This document shows positions 10,008 through 18,583 of a DNA stretch of 41,634 nt, piece by piece. A model generated the notes under the pieces. The model worked only from the letters and a program-made list of their open reading frames with translations, searched no databases and was not told where the DNA came from. A program made the position numbers and the translations under genes. The DNA is from Azospirillaceae bacterium (lineage in GTDB: Bacteria; Pseudomonadota; Alphaproteobacteria; Azospirillales; Azospirillaceae): the NCBI GenBank assembly GCA_028277115.1, contig JANQHG010000236.1, positions 1 to 41,634 on the forward strand, given 5' to 3'. Each line of letters opens with the position of its first letter. Position 1 is the first letter of the stretch.

Positions 10008-10901
10008 TTGGATTCGACATTTACCTCCAAACTGTTCGGTAAGCCGACAGCGATTTCTGAAGCGATGCCGGGTGTTGTTTCCCGATTTGTGGACCTCGAC
10101 ACGGGGATGGCCGTGGGTGCCTACCACGGCGACGGCATACGTTCAACTCAGGCCGGCATGACGAACGACATCAATGGTGTGGTTTTCTCGTGCCTGTTGG
10201 CCGGGCGGGTGGAACGGAGCACCCGCCGGCGCTCGCTCGTTTCCGATGTCGGTGGTGGCCACATCACTTACACACCGAACGAGCATTTCCTTGTCAAGGC
10301 CAGTTCGACCTTCCGCCAGGTGGAACTCTTGGTTTCGCCCGAACGTTTGATCGAACTCGCGGGAGACGAAGCGGATTGGCTCTTAGAAAACGTCAAGCAC
10401 GGTCTTTTCCTGCTTCGAGACTGCCCGCCGACGTCGCAGACGATGGCGGCGGCGCGATCCCTGACGGAGCGTGTCGAGCGTCAAGGAACCTCATCGCTGA
10501 TGGTCAAGGCCGCAGCGCTCGAATTCCTGGCGTGGCATGTGAGCCATCCTCTTTCCAATCCAGATAAAATCGAAATACCGCCCCGCGAACGAAAGCAGTT
10601 GCTGATCGCCCGTGATCGGTTGTTGATGGATTTGAGCGCACCGCCGACCATAGCCGCGTTGGCGCGCGAAAGCGGGCTCAATCAACTCAAGCTAAAGCGT
10701 GGGTTCAAAATCCTGTTCGGCACCAGCATCTACGCGTTGTTTCTGTGCGAACGGATGAACAGGGCGCGCCAACTGCTGAGAGACCACAATGTCGGCGAGA
10801 CCGCCCATCTCCTTGGCTACAGCAATGTCAGCCATTTCGGCAAGGCCTTTCACAGGCAGTTCGGCGTTTTGCCGGGACAGGCCCGCAAAGAGGTGGTATG
10901 A
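10008..10901 (+). CDS. AraC-family transcriptional regulator, PchR-like
   Basis: 297 residues from a TTG at 10008 preceded by AGAGG; no ATG lies near. The N-terminal ~190 residues are a ligand-sensing region without clear motifs except a typical FRQVELLVSPERLIEL stretch; residues ~205-297 hold two helix-turn-helix motifs (PPTIAALARESGLNQLKLKRGFK and NVGETAHLLGYSNVSHFGKAF). This layout is that of PchR/AlcR-type activators, which sense siderophores and switch on receptor genes. It converges on the TonB-dependent receptor gene, and its promoter carries a Fur-like site, so a role in metal or siderophore uptake is likely. Confidence 0.82.
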   Translation: MDSTFTSKLFGKPTAISEAMPGVVSRFVDLDTGMAVGAYHGDGIRSTQAGMTNDINGVVFSCLLAGRVERSTRRRSLVSDVGGGHITYTPNEHFLVKASSTFRQVELLVSPERLIELAGDEADWLLENVKHGLFLLRDCPPTSQTMAAARSLTERVERQGTSSLMVKAAALEFLAWHVSHPLSNPDKIEIPPRERKQLLIARDRLLMDLSAPPTIAALARESGLNQLKLKRGFKILFGTSIYALFLCERMNRARQLLRDHNVGETAHLLGYSNVSHFGKAFHRQFGVLPGQARKEVV

Positions 10902-10920
10902 AGGCGACGCCCTGGTTGCC

Positions 10921-10981
10921 CAAATACTGCCCCGGATAAGTCGAAAGTGGACACGTCGAAAGCGATCCGGGGCGGTATTGG
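10921..10981. terminator. Long inverted repeat between convergent araC-type and TonB receptor genes
   Basis: A 17-base arm ending in GCCCCGGAT (10921-10937) pairs with ATCCGGGGCGGTATTGG (10965-10981) with about two mismatches across a 27-base loop that contains GTCGAAAG twice. No T-run follows. A bidirectional terminator is plausible. The rest of 10902-11092 shows no gene I can support. Confidence 0.45.
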
Positions 10982-11092
10982 ACCGGGACGCCATCGGCAA
11001 AGGCGGGGACCGACCGGCAGATCAGCGCCATCCCCACCAGGAGGCCAAGGCGGACGATGCTTGTTCGGGGTTGATTTTCTTAGCCTGCAACA

Positions 11093-13279
11093 TCAAAAGG
11101 TCAAGTCGGCTCGGACGCCGAAGATCCTCGGCTCGCCCGACATCTCGGCATTGGCGAACATGTGCACGGCATAGTCCTCGTCGAGAATGTTGCGGCCATA
11201 CAGATAGACCGACAGGTTTTCGGTCTCGTAGCCGAGTTTGGCGTTCAGCAAGGTGTAGGCATCTTGTTCGAACGCGTTGGCTTCGTCGAAGAACTTTGGT
11301 CCGTTGACCGTCACATCCGCCGAGGCGAACAGTCCCGTCGGGTGCCGGTAGATGGTGCCGGCGCTCACGGAAAATTGATTGGCTCTGGGCAGATTCATTC
11401 CGGACAAGTCACCACTGGTGCTGTTTGGAAAGCTGTCGAATTCATAATCGATCAGATAGCTGGCACTACCGAACACCTCCCAGCCCGACACCGGACGGGC
11501 GCGCAACTCCAACTCGATGCCGGTGCTGTGCGCCTCGGCCGCGTTCTGTTTGCGGTAGACGAGCGCCCCCGCCAGGCTGACCGGCGTCTCGACCTGCAGG
11601 TCCTGCCAGTCGATGTAGAAGGCTGCGGCGTTGATCTCCAACCGCCGGTCGGCTACCAGGCCCTTGTAACCGATCTCGTAGGTCGTGGCGTATTCGGGGT
11701 CGACCGCCGCGGTGACAACCGCCGGATCCAGCTGCACGTTGTTGTAGTCGCCCGCTTTGTAACCCCGGGAGACGGATGCGTAGACACGCTGGTCATCCGA
11801 CAGAAGCCAAGCCACCGACGCGGACGGCAACACCGCGAACCAGCTTTCGTCGAATGACTTGTTGACGGCCGGATACATATCGGAGAAGCCCGTCCAATCG
11901 AGGCTTTTGCTCTCGTAGTCCAGCCGCAGGCGCCCGGTGAGTTCCAACCTGGACAGCGGCCGATAGGCGATCTGACCGAACAGCGCCGCCGACCGGGTCT
12001 CGATGGTGGACCGCTGGGCCATGAAAGCGTTGGCGGGTTGGCCCCAAAAACCGGCATCGGCGCCTAAGCGCATGGTGGTTTCGGTATCGAGATCCTCCGC
12101 CATCAGGAACGCGCCGGCCAGCCAGTCCAGATCAGGACCCGCTTGACCTTCCAGGCGGACTTCCTGGGTCAAGGTGTAGAAGTCCTCGTCGTATTCACCG
12201 GTGGAGATGTTCAGCGAAGTGAAGTCCCAGTCGTGCAAAAAGCCGTAGTTCGACCGGGAGTAGCTGGTGATCGACGTCAGCTTGGTGGCCTCGAACTGGT
12301 GTTCCCAGGTCAACGAGACCGCCGCCAGGTAGCCGTCGGTGTAGCCCGGTTCGTCGTTGACGGTCTCGGTCCCGCCACCGGCGACGTAGCTGTCGAAACC
12401 GCCGTCGAAGCGATCGCCCGTCAAGCTGAGGGTGAGCTTGTCCTCGTCGGTCGGCCGCGCAACCAGCTTGCCGCGCACCGAAAACTGTTCGTGATCGTTG
12501 CTGTCGTCCGTCCCGAGAAAGGTGTTCTCAAAAAAGCCGTCGCTCGAGCGGTACCCCACGGCCAGCCGAAAACCGAGGTCGTCGGTGATCGGGCCGCCGC
12601 CGGCAGCGCTGAGCTTCAGGGTGTTGTAGCTTTCGTAGGAGGCGCCACCGTCGAAGGTGAAATCGTCACCGGGGTCCCGGGTGACCAGATTCACGACGCC
12701 GGCGTGGGTGTTGCGGCCGTAAAGCGCGCCCTGGCTGCCGCGCAGCACCTCGATCCGCTCCACGTCCAGCAGGGTGTCGGTCGCCACATAGGGCAGCGTC
12801 ACGCCGTCGGTGTTGATGTTCCAGACCTTGTTCATGTTGGTGGTGCCACCAATGCCCCGATAGATCAGGTAAATGGTGTGGCTGTCGGCGCGGTAGAAAC
12901 TGACGTTCGGAGAGCGGCTGACCACGGATTCCAACGTGTCGACGCCGAGGTCTTCCAGAGTGTAGCCGTCATACACGCTGACGCTGGCCGGAACTTCCTG
13001 CTTATCCCTTTCAACCTTGCCCGCGGTTACGGTGACGGGTTCCAGAATCACCGCGCCATCGTCACCGTTTTCGTCAGGAACGCCGGTTGATGTTGCGTTG
13101 GTATTCTGCACGACCTCAATCACCTGGCCGTCCCGGATTCTCGCGGCGGCGACGGTATCCTGGTCCCCGGCGACGGCCGTCAGATCCTGTGCAAGTGCCG
13201 GAAAACTGGTATCGACAGCCATCATGACCCAAACGGGAACAGACAGCAGCAATTGATTCGCAATTTTTGAGCGCATCAT
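11093..13279 (-). CDS. TonB-dependent outer-membrane receptor
   Basis: 728 residues, normal length. A signal peptide ends near residue 30 (FPALAQD); a TonB-box-like stretch VILEPVTVTAG lies around residue 80; the plug follows (VPASVSVYDGYTLEDLGVDTLESVV, VERIEVLRGSQGALYGRNTHAGVVNLVTRDP); then a 22-strand barrel ends in the terminal Phe (FGVRADLTF), needed for outer-membrane assembly. The GAAGGA before the ATG at 13279 is a good ribosome site. It should import a metal chelate such as a ferric siderophore. It neighbours a PchR-like regulator and a helical-backbone binding protein, which supports that; the ligand is unknown. Confidence 0.92.
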   Translation of the reverse strand: MMRSKIANQLLLSVPVWVMMAVDTSFPALAQDLTAVAGDQDTVAAARIRDGQVIEVVQNTNATSTGVPDENGDDGAVILEPVTVTAGKVERDKQEVPASVSVYDGYTLEDLGVDTLESVVSRSPNVSFYRADSHTIYLIYRGIGGTTNMNKVWNINTDGVTLPYVATDTLLDVERIEVLRGSQGALYGRNTHAGVVNLVTRDPGDDFTFDGGASYESYNTLKLSAAGGGPITDDLGFRLAVGYRSSDGFFENTFLGTDDSNDHEQFSVRGKLVARPTDEDKLTLSLTGDRFDGGFDSYVAGGGTETVNDEPGYTDGYLAAVSLTWEHQFEATKLTSITSYSRSNYGFLHDWDFTSLNISTGEYDEDFYTLTQEVRLEGQAGPDLDWLAGAFLMAEDLDTETTMRLGADAGFWGQPANAFMAQRSTIETRSAALFGQIAYRPLSRLELTGRLRLDYESKSLDWTGFSDMYPAVNKSFDESWFAVLPSASVAWLLSDDQRVYASVSRGYKAGDYNNVQLDPAVVTAAVDPEYATTYEIGYKGLVADRRLEINAAAFYIDWQDLQVETPVSLAGALVYRKQNAAEAHSTGIELELRARPVSGWEVFGSASYLIDYEFDSFPNSTSGDLSGMNLPRANQFSVSAGTIYRHPTGLFASADVTVNGPKFFDEANAFEQDAYTLLNAKLGYETENLSVYLYGRNILDEDYAVHMFANAEMSGEPRIFGVRADLTF

Positions 13280-13349
13280 ACGTCCTTCAATCCAAAGTTT
13301 TCACTTGGATGGTGCTGGACAGGACGCTAGTCGCTGCTGCGGTCCGGGT

Positions 13350-13378
13350 GTTATTCGAATCGGGATTATTGTGCTCAA
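13350..13378 (-). promoter_or_regulatory. Probable promoter of the TonB receptor gene
   Basis: On the minus strand TTGAGC (13378-13373), a 17-base spacer and AATAAC (13355-13350) match sigma-70 elements at 4/6 each, 71 bases before the start codon. The spacer contains ATTCGAAT, a possible regulator half-site. Confidence 0.45.
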
Positions 13379-13419
13379 AGCGGTATTCTTTTGTAGACGC
13401 CGGTCGAAAGCGCCAGCCA

Positions 13420-13530
13420 GGTCGGTCGGGGCGCGCTTGTTCTTCGGTCGATCGGCAGGTTCCCGTTGCCCGCGCCCCGACCGACCGGCGGTGCTCCGAC
13501 CAAACGGAAAGGTTCAACCGGATTTCGTAT
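13420..13530 (-). mobile_element. Small inverted-repeat element, copy B of family 2 (partial)
   Basis: The end CGGATTTCGTAT (13519-13530) and the ~60 bases inside it match the conserved half of copies A, C and D. An inner 16-bp inverted repeat pairs 13420-13435 with 13471-13486. The opposite terminal repeat is not found, so the copy is truncated or rearranged. It sits 66 bases after the DUF4198 stop codon, between that gene and the TonB receptor promoter. Confidence 0.65.
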
Positions 13531-13595
13531 GAGACAGCGCCTGAGCGGGGCGACGCGCCGACCCACGGATGCGAACGGGCGGCGCCCCGTCCGGA

Positions 13596-14480
13596 CTAAC
13601 GAACGGTGAAGGTCAGGCTGGCGCCGTGGTAGACTTGGTCGGCCTTCCCGACGAGGTCCCCCAGCGGTCCGTCGGGCGTCACATCGTCCTTGTGGTTGAC
13701 GGAAATCAGCCACTGGCCCCGGCTCTGCACCCGGAACTGCGCCCGCCCGTCCTTGAGATACGAGAACAGGGCGAAGCCGTCGCTCTGGCCGAACCCTGTC
13801 CCCTGGGCCGTGATGTACTCGATGCTCCGGGCCGTCGCGTTGAGGGGCTGGCCGTGGAACAGAACGTCGACCTCAACGAGGTCACCCACATGGAGGTCCG
13901 CAAGGTTGGTGCGCGGGACGATCTCCAGGTCATGCCCGAGGGGCGCCGGCTCCGTCCAGGTGCCGAATGTCACCGCGGACTTGGCGAAGGCCTGGTACTT
14001 GACCGACATCTGCACCGTCTCGATGCCGTCGATTTGGTCACGCGGTTTGAGGGCCAGACGGGTGCGCCCCGCGCTGTCGATGTACTGGGTATAGAAGTTG
14101 GCCTGGGAGACCGCCTCGATCTGGTAGACGCCCGGCGCGCTGTCTTTCGCGAACGCAAGCTTGCGAGCGCCGAGATCGGCCGCGAACAAGGTCACGTTCC
14201 CGGACCTCGCCATCGGCTCCGCCACCCGGGCGTTCGGGAGGGCCAACGCGGTCCGGCTGCCGTCGGGCTCGATCAGGGCGAAGCGGTCGATGACGACCCG
14301 GCCGTTCGGGCTGTTCAGCATGTCGTCGAGGGGCAGGGTGTGGCCCCAGCCCAACGAGATCATGGCATGAGGCGGTTGGTGGGTGTGGGACTCGTGGGCG
14401 TTGATCCAAAGTGAATGGGCCCGCGCGGACAGGGGCACGACCAGAACCAGCGCGACCAATACGCTCAAGCGCGGTGTCAT
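13596..14480 (-). CDS. DUF4198 family periplasmic protein
   Basis: 294 residues from an ATG at 14480 with AAGGAG 8 bases upstream. A clean signal peptide (MTPRLSVLVALVLVVPLSARA) is followed by HSLWINAHESHTHQPPHAMISLGWGH, a His-rich N-terminus typical of DUF4198 proteins, and later beta-rich segments (DLVEVDVLFHGQPL, FSYLKDGRAQFRVQSRGQWLISV). Family members occur near cobalt, nickel or other metal uptake genes and are thought to bind metals in the periplasm. The same-strand neighbours here are a TonB receptor and an ABC binding protein, which fits. The exact metal is unknown. Confidence 0.78.
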   Translation of the reverse strand: MTPRLSVLVALVLVVPLSARAHSLWINAHESHTHQPPHAMISLGWGHTLPLDDMLNSPNGRVVIDRFALIEPDGSRTALALPNARVAEPMARSGNVTLFAADLGARKLAFAKDSAPGVYQIEAVSQANFYTQYIDSAGRTRLALKPRDQIDGIETVQMSVKYQAFAKSAVTFGTWTEPAPLGHDLEIVPRTNLADLHVGDLVEVDVLFHGQPLNATARSIEYITAQGTGFGQSDGFALFSYLKDGRAQFRVQSRGQWLISVNHKDDVTPDGPLGDLVGKADQVYHGASLTFTVR

Positions 14481-14651
14481 ACGGGAGACTCCTTTCGGAC
14501 CGGGAACCGGACGCTCACCTTCAGGTCGGGTGGGCGCCCGCACAAATGGTGGAATAGCGTCGCGATAGTCAGTTTGTTGCAGTGCGGCCGTGGACGCCGC
14601 CGGTCACCCCGAAACTGGCCTCGTCGGTGAGCACGGCGGCGACCACCGTGG

Positions 14652-15671
14652 TTACTTCGCGCGCACCGCGGCGGCGAGGGTCACGGCCCAGCGCCGCAGC
14701 ACCGCCGGGTACTCGATGACGCCGGAGTCCACGTAGGCCGGCAGAGCGAACACGGCGCCGTTCGCGATCGCCGGGATCTCGGCGAATGCCGGATCGCGCT
14801 GTCGGGCCGCTGCCAGCTTGCGCTGGACGACGTCGGCGTCGCCGGTCGCCACCAGAACGTCGGGCTGGATGGTCTTCAACGGCGCCAGCGAGACCACCAT
14901 GGCGAAGCCGTGCCGCGCCATGGCGCCGGCCTCGACGAACGTGCCGCCGACGTTGGTCAGGCCGAGCGGTTCCAGCAGGAAGGCGTCGGCGTAGCCGCCG
15001 GGGAGTTCGACCCGCACGAAGCCCCGGCCGGTGTCGTGCTGGTGGACGCCGTTGAGGATCACGACCTCGGTGTCGGCGCCGGCCGCCGGCAGGCGGGCCC
15101 GAACGGTTTCCATCTGCGTCGCGTACGCACGGGCAAGAGCCTCGGCCTGCTCGGTCCGGCCCACAAGGGCGCCGACCCGGCGGATCGCCGGCTCAAGCCC
15201 GCTGCCGAACGCCACGACCTCGACCGTTACGTCCAGCTCGTCGAGCACGCCGGATTTTTCCAGCATCGGCACCGCGTTCATCGGGTCCCGGAACGGTTTC
15301 AGCCGATCGAACCCGGGCGTGTGTTCGATCAGAACCCGGCGGATCCCGGTCTCCCCCAAGGTTCGCGGCACGATCTCCGGGTCTTTGGCCACGATGTAGT
15401 GCGGGCAGCCGAGGATCATCGACGACGTCTCGGCCAAGGTCCGGCCGAACGCCCACACGTCGCCCCGGATCGACATGGCGCGCGGCACGACGCCCAAATG
15501 GTAGGCGACGTTCACCAGTCGGTCGCCGATCATCACCACGTCCTGGCGTTCGGGCGGCGGCATGCCGGGCCGCACCTTGGCGGCGACCCCGGTGGACGCG
15601 ATCATCAGCACGGCCACGAGCACGATCAGGGTCGCGCAGACCCGGGTCCGCACGGAAGTCACTGCGATCAT
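14652..15671 (-). CDS. ABC-type substrate-binding protein, helical-backbone metal/siderophore/cobalamin type
   Basis: 339 residues if started at the ATG at 15671, which has AGGAG at ideal spacing; a GTG at 15680 would overlap that ribosome site. A signal peptide (about residues 1-30) is followed by the two-lobe class III fold: DRLVNVAYHLGVVPRAMSIRGDVWAF, RTLGETGIRRVLIEH, a long linking helix (VGRTEQAEALARAYATQMETVRARLP) and a C-terminal lobe with QPDVLVATGDADVVQRKLAA. Members deliver ferric siderophores, haem or cobalamin to BtuCD-like importers. No cognate permease or ATPase is in this window, so the partner is elsewhere or lost. Confidence 0.8.
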   Translation of the reverse strand: MIAVTSVRTRVCATLIVLVAVLMIASTGVAAKVRPGMPPPERQDVVMIGDRLVNVAYHLGVVPRAMSIRGDVWAFGRTLAETSSMILGCPHYIVAKDPEIVPRTLGETGIRRVLIEHTPGFDRLKPFRDPMNAVPMLEKSGVLDELDVTVEVVAFGSGLEPAIRRVGALVGRTEQAEALARAYATQMETVRARLPAAGADTEVVILNGVHQHDTGRGFVRVELPGGYADAFLLEPLGLTNVGGTFVEAGAMARHGFAMVVSLAPLKTIQPDVLVATGDADVVQRKLAAARQRDPAFAEIPAIANGAVFALPAYVDSGVIEYPAVLRRWAVTLAAAVRAK

Positions 15672-15743
15672 GTCGGTCACTCCTGTTAGAGATCTTGGAA
15701 GATGGCGGCCGCCGGCGGGGCCCGCGGTTCGTCGAACGCTTCT

Positions 15744-16478
15744 TCAAGGCGGAACCGACCCGCCGAGACCGCGCGCGTCACCATCTCGAAGGCGTCGATC
15801 GCCCCGGTCGAGGATGCGGATCACGTCGTGGGCCGTGCGGTGCGGCCCCCTTGCCGCAAGGGTGAACGACGGCGGCGCGATTTGGCGCAACTCGTGCAGC
15901 TTCTCCGGCGCTTGATCGAGAATGGTGCGGCAGAGCCGGCCCTGTCCGATCTCGACTGACCGCATCTCTTCCGCGGTCAGGGAGCCGGTGAGGTGGCGAC
16001 GCGCCAGGTCCGAGAACGCGGGCGAAAACAGCGGCCGCGCGGGCCAGACGGCGCAGCCGCGCCCATCCAAGAACAGCTCGAAGCAGCAGCGCCCGATCGG
16101 GGCGGGCGGCGCCTCGGGCGGGCCGCAGGCGAGATCCACCCAGACCCGCCCCTCCTCGGTCCCGCGGCATGCCATTTCGAGGCAGTCGAGAACGCCGCGG
16201 CCGGGGAAGGCCGTTCTGACGAACAGCCGATCTCGGTCGGCCGGACGTCCCGGCGAGAGGACCGGCAAGGCGCGCGCCAAAACGCTGAACACCAGCGCCG
16301 CCGCAACCGGGTTGTGCGCGCCGGCATACAGCTGGAACACGCCGGGGCCGAAGCTGAGTGTCTCGCCGTGATCTTCAAGCTCGATCATGTCCAGCTTGGT
16401 TCCCATCTTCGAATTCAAGATGCGGGTGCGAACCCATGACGCTGGCAGATGCGCGTGATCGCACCCGCAGTGCGTCAA
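15744..16478 (-). CDS. Uncharacterised protein with Cys/His-rich N-terminus in metal-uptake locus
   Basis: 244 residues from a TTG at 16478 that overlaps the stop of the nickel-binding-protein remnant (TTGA); ATGs at 16406 and 16388 are alternatives. The N-terminus MTHCGCDHAH could bind metal if translated. The body contains FGPGVFQLYAGAHNPVAAAL, FVRTAFPGRGVLDCLEM and a conserved-looking C-terminal half with FSPAFSDLARRHLTG. No signal peptide or membrane segment is seen. There is a faint likeness to the FmdE fold in the AHNPVAAALVF region, too weak to name it. Its place between nickel/peptide ABC remnants and a binding protein suggests a cytosolic metal-handling role, inferred from context only. 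Confidence 0.55.
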   Translation of the reverse strand: MTHCGCDHAHLPASWVRTRILNSKMGTKLDMIELEDHGETLSFGPGVFQLYAGAHNPVAAALVFSVLARALPVLSPGRPADRDRLFVRTAFPGRGVLDCLEMACRGTEEGRVWVDLACGPPEAPPAPIGRCCFELFLDGRGCAVWPARPLFSPAFSDLARRHLTGSLTAEEMRSVEIGQGRLCRTILDQAPEKLHELRQIAPPSFTLAARGPHRTAHDVIRILDRGDRRLRDGDARGLGGSVPP

Positions 16479-16768
16479 TCCGCGGGCACCAGAGCGAGCC
16501 GGACCTCTTTAAAATTGTAGAAGAAGCCGGACGGGTGGATACGGTAGCCCCCCACCCGATCGCTGGATGCGGACACCGCGACCTTGTGCACGAGCGGGAC
16601 GATCGGGGCGTCCTCGTGGATCAGGGTCAGGGCTTGATGGTATGTCTCCTGCCGCTCGGCGCCGAACGGCAGCCCGCGACCGGCGACCAGCAGGTCGTCG
16701 AGCGCCTCGTTGGCACAGCCGTTGTACATAAGGTTCTGGGCCGAATGGACATGCGGGGTCAGATTTTG
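16475..16768 (-). pseudogene. Nickel/peptide ABC transporter substrate-binding protein (NikA/DppA-type), C-terminal remnant
   Basis: The frame reads NLTPHVHSAQNLMYNGCANEA, LDDLLVAGRGLPFGAERQ, then TLIHEDAPIVPLVHKVAVSA and ends at TGA 16475-16477. The APIVPLVHK stretch and its distance from the C-terminus are standard for family 5 binding proteins of nickel/peptide importers. Only the last ~95 of ~500 residues remain; the upstream side joins the permease remnant. Confidence 0.75.
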
Positions 16769-17288
16769 CCCGCGCTGTCCTGACGTAGTCGGCGCCGAAC
16801 TCTACGGAGAACAGCAAGATCGCGAGCAGGCCGTACCAGAAGCTGGGCAAGGCCGGACCGACGACCGCCAGCGCCATCGCCGCCCGGTCGACCAGTGAGC
16901 CTGGGCGGGCCGCCGCCGCAACGCCCAGGCCGGTGCCAAGAACAACCGCGATCGCCAAACCGGCCGCGGCAAGATGGGCGGTGGCGGCAAGCCGCAGTCC
17001 CAGCTCCTCGGCCACCGGATCGTCGGTGCGGAACGACACGCCCAAGTCCCCGACCACCGCCCGTTCGAGCCAATCCAGGTACTGGTGCCAGAGGGCTCGA
17101 TCGAAGCCGTTGTCCGCCTTGAACCGCTCAAGGGTCGCACGGTCCGGGAGGTCGCCGTCCATCTGCCCGATCAGGAGCAGCTCCGCGACGTCGCCCGGCA
17201 GGAGGTGGAGAAGGCTGAAGCTGAACACCGACAGCGCCAACAGCAGGAGTGCAGCGTGCAACAGACGGCGCGACAGGGTGGTGACCAC
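16766..17288 (-). pseudogene. Nickel/peptide ABC transporter permease (NikB/DppB-type), internally deleted and truncated
   Basis: Starts at a GTG at 17288 (GAGAGG upstream) with LSRRLLHAALLLLALSVFSF, SLLHLLPGDVAELLL, a periplasmic loop and VGDLGVSFRTDDPVAEEL, all normal for the first permease of the family. After GLLAILLFSVEFG it jumps directly to ADYVRTARAK, the ATPase-contact motif normally ~60 residues later, then leaves the family. The in-phase jump shows an internal deletion; a second deletion fuses it to the binding-protein remnant. The frame stays open to 16509 as a meaningless chimera. Confidence 0.75.
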
Positions 17289-17336
17289 GGGACCTCTCGT
17301 GGCGCTCCGGTGCCGGGAACGCTACTCTCGCCAAAT

Positions 17337-17357
17337 TGCGAGTGCGTGTCATTCGCA
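17337..17357 (-). promoter_or_regulatory. Fur-like palindrome upstream of the permease remnant
   Basis: A 21-base imperfect palindrome with arms TGCGA-N-TG and CA-N-TCGCA. On the minus strand it starts TGCGAATGA, the same nine bases found at the left of the Fur-like site at 9920-9942. It lies ~50 bases before the remnant's start codon. Confidence 0.45.
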
Positions 17358-17652
17358 TATAAGGCGCCGCACAAGAGGGCCGATGGGGTCGGATGTCGCA
17401 GGCGCGCACCATCAACCTGTTCCGGCCATTGGCCGCGACCTGGAGAGCTTCGCCATCACGCCAAGATGAAGAGTGCGCCGCGGCGGGCCACTGACAGCTG
17501 AACGTTACGTCCGCCGTGGTGGACCAGGGTCCCACCGGCAGCGCCGTTGACCCCATCCGGCCGCCGGCGCGGCAACCTGCCCCCGCTTGGCCGGAGGCAG
17601 GACTGTGGCCGGTCGCGATACGACGTGGGCCGCACCGTCTCTCCACCGCCGA
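17358..17652. other. Non-coding stretch between dapF and the metal locus
   Basis: No reading frame here resembles a known family, and codon-position G/C bias is not that of the neighbouring genes. It probably contains the end of the dapF transcript and upstream DNA of the nickel/peptide remnant. Nothing further is supported. Confidence 0.4.
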
Positions 17653-18516
17653 TCACGCACCCGCGAAAAGCTCGTCCGCCAAGATCCCGGTGAACGCGAT
17701 CGCGGTCGGCCCGGTCATCAGCACGTGATCGTCGGCGGCGCGCCAGTCGATGGTGGGCGCGCCGCCGTCGAGGACGACTTCGAGCGGCCGGCGCGCGCAA
17801 CGCGCGCTTGCGATCGCGGCGACCGCGGCGGCGCTGGCGCCGGTGCCGCAGGCGCGGGTCAGGCCGGCGCCACGTTCCCACACCCGCAGGCGCAGCCGGT
17901 CGGGGCCGAGCAGCGCCGCGACCCCGATGTTGGCCCGCTCGGGAAACAAGGGATCGACCTCGAGCCTCGGGCCGAGGCGGTCGAGCGCGGTCGCCTCGAC
18001 CGCCGCGGCATCGGCGACAAAGAACACCGCGTGCGGGTTGCCGAGGTTGACCGCGACCGGCGCGCGCAACCCGTCGAGCGCAAGCTCGAGCGCGCGCGTG
18101 TCCATCGGCCGCGCGAGCGGGATCTCCGCCCAGCCGAACCGCGGCACCCCCAGATCGACCGCGACCCGGGTGCCGTCGCGCGCGACCTCGGCGCCAAGGC
18201 GACCGGCCGCGGTCTCGATCACCGGCGCGGTGCCGGCGCCTTCGGCCGCCAGCAGGCGGGCGACGCAGCGGGTCGCGTTGCCGCACGCCGCGACCTCGCC
18301 GCCGTCGCGGTTGAAGATGCGCATCCCGACCGTCGCGTCCGGGCTCGGCGCCGGCACCAGCACGATCACCTGGTCGCAGCCGACCCCGAGCATCCGGTCG
18401 GCGATCCGGCGGATCTGCGCCGCCGACGGCGCCGCCGCGGTCGGCGGCAGTGCGCGGTGGTCGAGCACCACGAAGTCGTTGCCGAGCCCGTGCATCTTGG
18501 TGAACCTGCGCGTCAT
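17653..18516 (-). CDS. dapF: Diaminopimelate epimerase
   Basis: 287 residues. It interconverts LL- and meso-diaminopimelate in lysine and peptidoglycan synthesis. The N-terminal MTRRFTKMHGLGNDFVVLDHR is diagnostic. The two catalytic cysteines are in place: C78 in GEVAACGNATRC and C223 in GLTRACGTGASAA; NLGNPHAVFF and PERANIGVA are conserved substrate-binding stretches. AAAGG precedes the ATG at 18516. It is divergent from the nitrilase gene. The usual downstream neighbours mtaB and ftsY are absent here; the gene is followed by the decaying metal locus, which suggests the islet edge lies just beyond its 3' end. Confidence 0.95.
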   Translation of the reverse strand: MTRRFTKMHGLGNDFVVLDHRALPPTAAAPSAAQIRRIADRMLGVGCDQVIVLVPAPSPDATVGMRIFNRDGGEVAACGNATRCVARLLAAEGAGTAPVIETAAGRLGAEVARDGTRVAVDLGVPRFGWAEIPLARPMDTRALELALDGLRAPVAVNLGNPHAVFFVADAAAVEATALDRLGPRLEVDPLFPERANIGVAALLGPDRLRLRVWERGAGLTRACGTGASAAAVAAIASARCARRPLEVVLDGGAPTIDWRAADDHVLMTGPTAIAFTGILADELFAGA

Positions 18517-18583
18517 GCCGAGCCTTTTGCTAGACCGGACCGGGGGTGACAGCAGATTAGACAAAAAAGACGACGCTCGCTCC

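Noticed and set aside
10828-11037. A 69-codon minus-strand frame between the AraC and TonB receptor genes
   Set aside because: It overlaps the AraC gene end and the inverted repeat, has no recognisable motif and no clear ribosome site.
16509-16765. Continuation of the permease frame to 16509 as a fusion protein
   Set aside because: After ARAK the translation is Arg/Pro-rich and lies out of frame over a recognisable binding-protein end, so it is read-through of a pseudogene.
7648-17288. Opine-metallophore (pseudopaline/staphylopine-like) locus, suggested by EamA exporter, TonB receptor and Nik-type ABC remnants
   Set aside because: No nicotianamine-synthase-like or opine-dehydrogenase gene is visible, and the EamA gene is separated from the receptor by several broken genes.
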